From the NCBI RefSeq assembly GCF_014904065.1, contig NZ_JACXJG010000010.1, forward strand, positions 53,367 through 59,740: a stretch of DNA of 6,374 bases, read 5' to 3'. Below are positions 5,827 through 6,374 of the stretch, piece after piece (positions within the stretch are counted from its first letter, which is position 1; every line of letters starts with the position of its first letter). The DNA is from Gulosibacter sediminis. Lineage in GTDB: Bacteria > Actinomycetota > Actinomycetes > Actinomycetales > Microbacteriaceae. The translations under genes were made by a program, and so were the position numbers. The notes beneath the pieces were generated by a model that searched no databases, was not told the DNA's origin, and worked only from the letters and a program-made list of their open reading frames with translations.

Positions 5827-6285
5827 CTAGGAACCTTTCGCCTCGGCGCCCAGCACTCCGGGCAACCATTCGAGCGCGACATCGCTCGGGAGGTCCCAGG
5901 ACGAGGCGTCGTGGCGCCCGTAGTCGCCGACCCGGGTCGCGCCGAGCTCGGCGAAGCGGCGGTCGAGGTGCTCGCTGCCCTGGCTGTAGGTCTCCTCGTA
6001 GAAGGTGTCGCCGAGGCCGAACATGGCGTAGCGCACGCCGGTGAGGTCGCCCGCGAAGTCCTTGAACTTCTCGAAGAATGGCAGGGCGGTGTTCGGCAGC
6101 TCGCCCTCGCCGTGCGTCGAGCAGACGATGATGTAAACGTTGTCGGCGGTGATCGACTCGGGCTCGAAGTCCTGCAGGTCGAACACCTCCGACTCGTGGC
6201 CGTCCTGCTGCAGGCGACCGTTGATGTCCTGCGCGATGAGCTCGGAGTTGCCCGACTCGGTGCCGTAGAGCACGGTGATGGTCAT
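5827..6285 (-). CDS. Flavodoxin-like FMN protein (MioC / diflavin-reductase domain type)
   Basis: This 152-residue protein has the length and fold pattern of a flavodoxin, a small cytosolic FMN electron carrier. The phosphate-binding loop is YGTESGNSE (7-15), the next FMN contact is CSTHGEGELPNTA (55-67), and FGLGDTFYEETY (89-100) is the third flavin loop. STHGEGELP and GLGD resemble MioC and the FMN domains of sulfite or cytochrome P450 reductases more than classical long-chain flavodoxins. The ATG at 6285 is preferred because AGGA lies 5 bases upstream; a GTG at 6297 in frame would place AGGA inside the gene. It begins 8 bases after the stop of the preceding gene, so the two are probably co-transcribed. 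The redox partner is not visible here, and a link to glutarate metabolism is not indicated. Confidence 0.85.
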   Translation of the reverse strand: MTITVLYGTESGNSELIAQDINGRLQQDGHESEVFDLQDFEPESITADNVYIIVCSTHGEGELPNTALPFFEKFKDFAGDLTGVRYAMFGLGDTFYEETYSQGSEHLDRRFAELGATRVGDYGRHDASSWDLPSDVALEWLPGVLGAEAKGS

Positions 6286-6293
6286 GAGTGTCC

Positions 6294-6374
6294 TCACTTA
6301 GTGGTTGCGGCTCGCACCGTTGCGAGCATCGTGTCGTGGTCGGTGATTTTGTGGCGGATGCGCCCGGGCTCGGC
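6294..6374 (-). CDS. C-terminal end of an unrecognised gene (partial)
   Basis: The frame is open from the window edge to a TGA at 6296-6294 and gives 26 residues ending VRAATTK, with RIRHKITDHD earlier. About four in five codons end in G or C, in line with the neighbouring genes, and the stop lies 8 bases before the flavodoxin ATG. The other two frames are also open over most of this short stretch, so the call rests on codon bias and spacing. Too little is visible to name a family. Confidence 0.55.
   Translation of the reverse strand, partial: AEPGRIRHKITDHDTMLATVRAATTK

Noticed and set aside
6286..6297. GTG start four codons upstream for the flavodoxin
   Set aside because: The ribosome-binding AGGA would fall inside the coding sequence, whereas it is correctly spaced for the ATG at 6285.

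Overview
The window is GC-rich DNA whose genes use almost only G- or C-ending codons. Together with a GntR regulator whose C-terminal domain is FCD-like, a non-ATG (TTG) start and tight gene packing, this suggests a high-GC actinobacterium. Order Micrococcales is a plausible guess, but no rRNA or other marker in the window settles it. I see no mobile element, tRNA, rRNA or CRISPR array.

Layout from left to right. A minus-strand pair (9-2361) encodes a class III CaiB/BaiF CoA-transferase, closest by eye to human SUGCT (succinyl-CoA:glutarate CoA-transferase), followed 34 bases downstream by a glutaryl-CoA dehydrogenase-type acyl-CoA dehydrogenase. Next is a 407-base intergenic region (2362-2768), visibly richer in A+T than the genes. 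It separates the pair from a divergent plus-strand gene for a 12-helix APC-superfamily amino-acid permease (2769-4355). The permease stop codon overlaps tail to tail, by 4 bases, a minus-strand gene for a soluble stand-alone Cache-type sensor protein (4352-5053). That gene is coupled through an ATGA overlap to a GntR-family regulator (5050-5814). Upstream on the same strand are a small flavodoxin-like protein (5827-6285) and the last 26 codons of an unrecognised gene (6294-6374).

The CoA-transferase and dehydrogenase form a short glutarate route: glutarate is activated to glutaryl-CoA, then oxidised and decarboxylated to crotonyl-CoA, which feeds beta-oxidation. Glutarate is the usual end of lysine and 5-aminovalerate breakdown, so the divergent permease probably imports a related amino acid such as lysine, 5-aminovalerate or GABA; this is inference. 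The regulator and Cache protein, convergent with the permease gene, are the natural candidates to control the divergent promoter region.

The most interesting feature is the GntR/Cache pair. Cache domains are normally extracytoplasmic ligand sensors in membrane receptors, but this one has no signal peptide or membrane helix and is translationally coupled to a transcription factor. The regulator's FCD-like domain has lost all the metal-binding histidines typical of that family. Together they suggest a split, cytosolic regulator in which effector sensing has moved to a separate Cache subunit. The intergenic region holds three copies of a TCAGTTC-like element on a 14-base period, with another exact copy near the permease start, as candidate operators.
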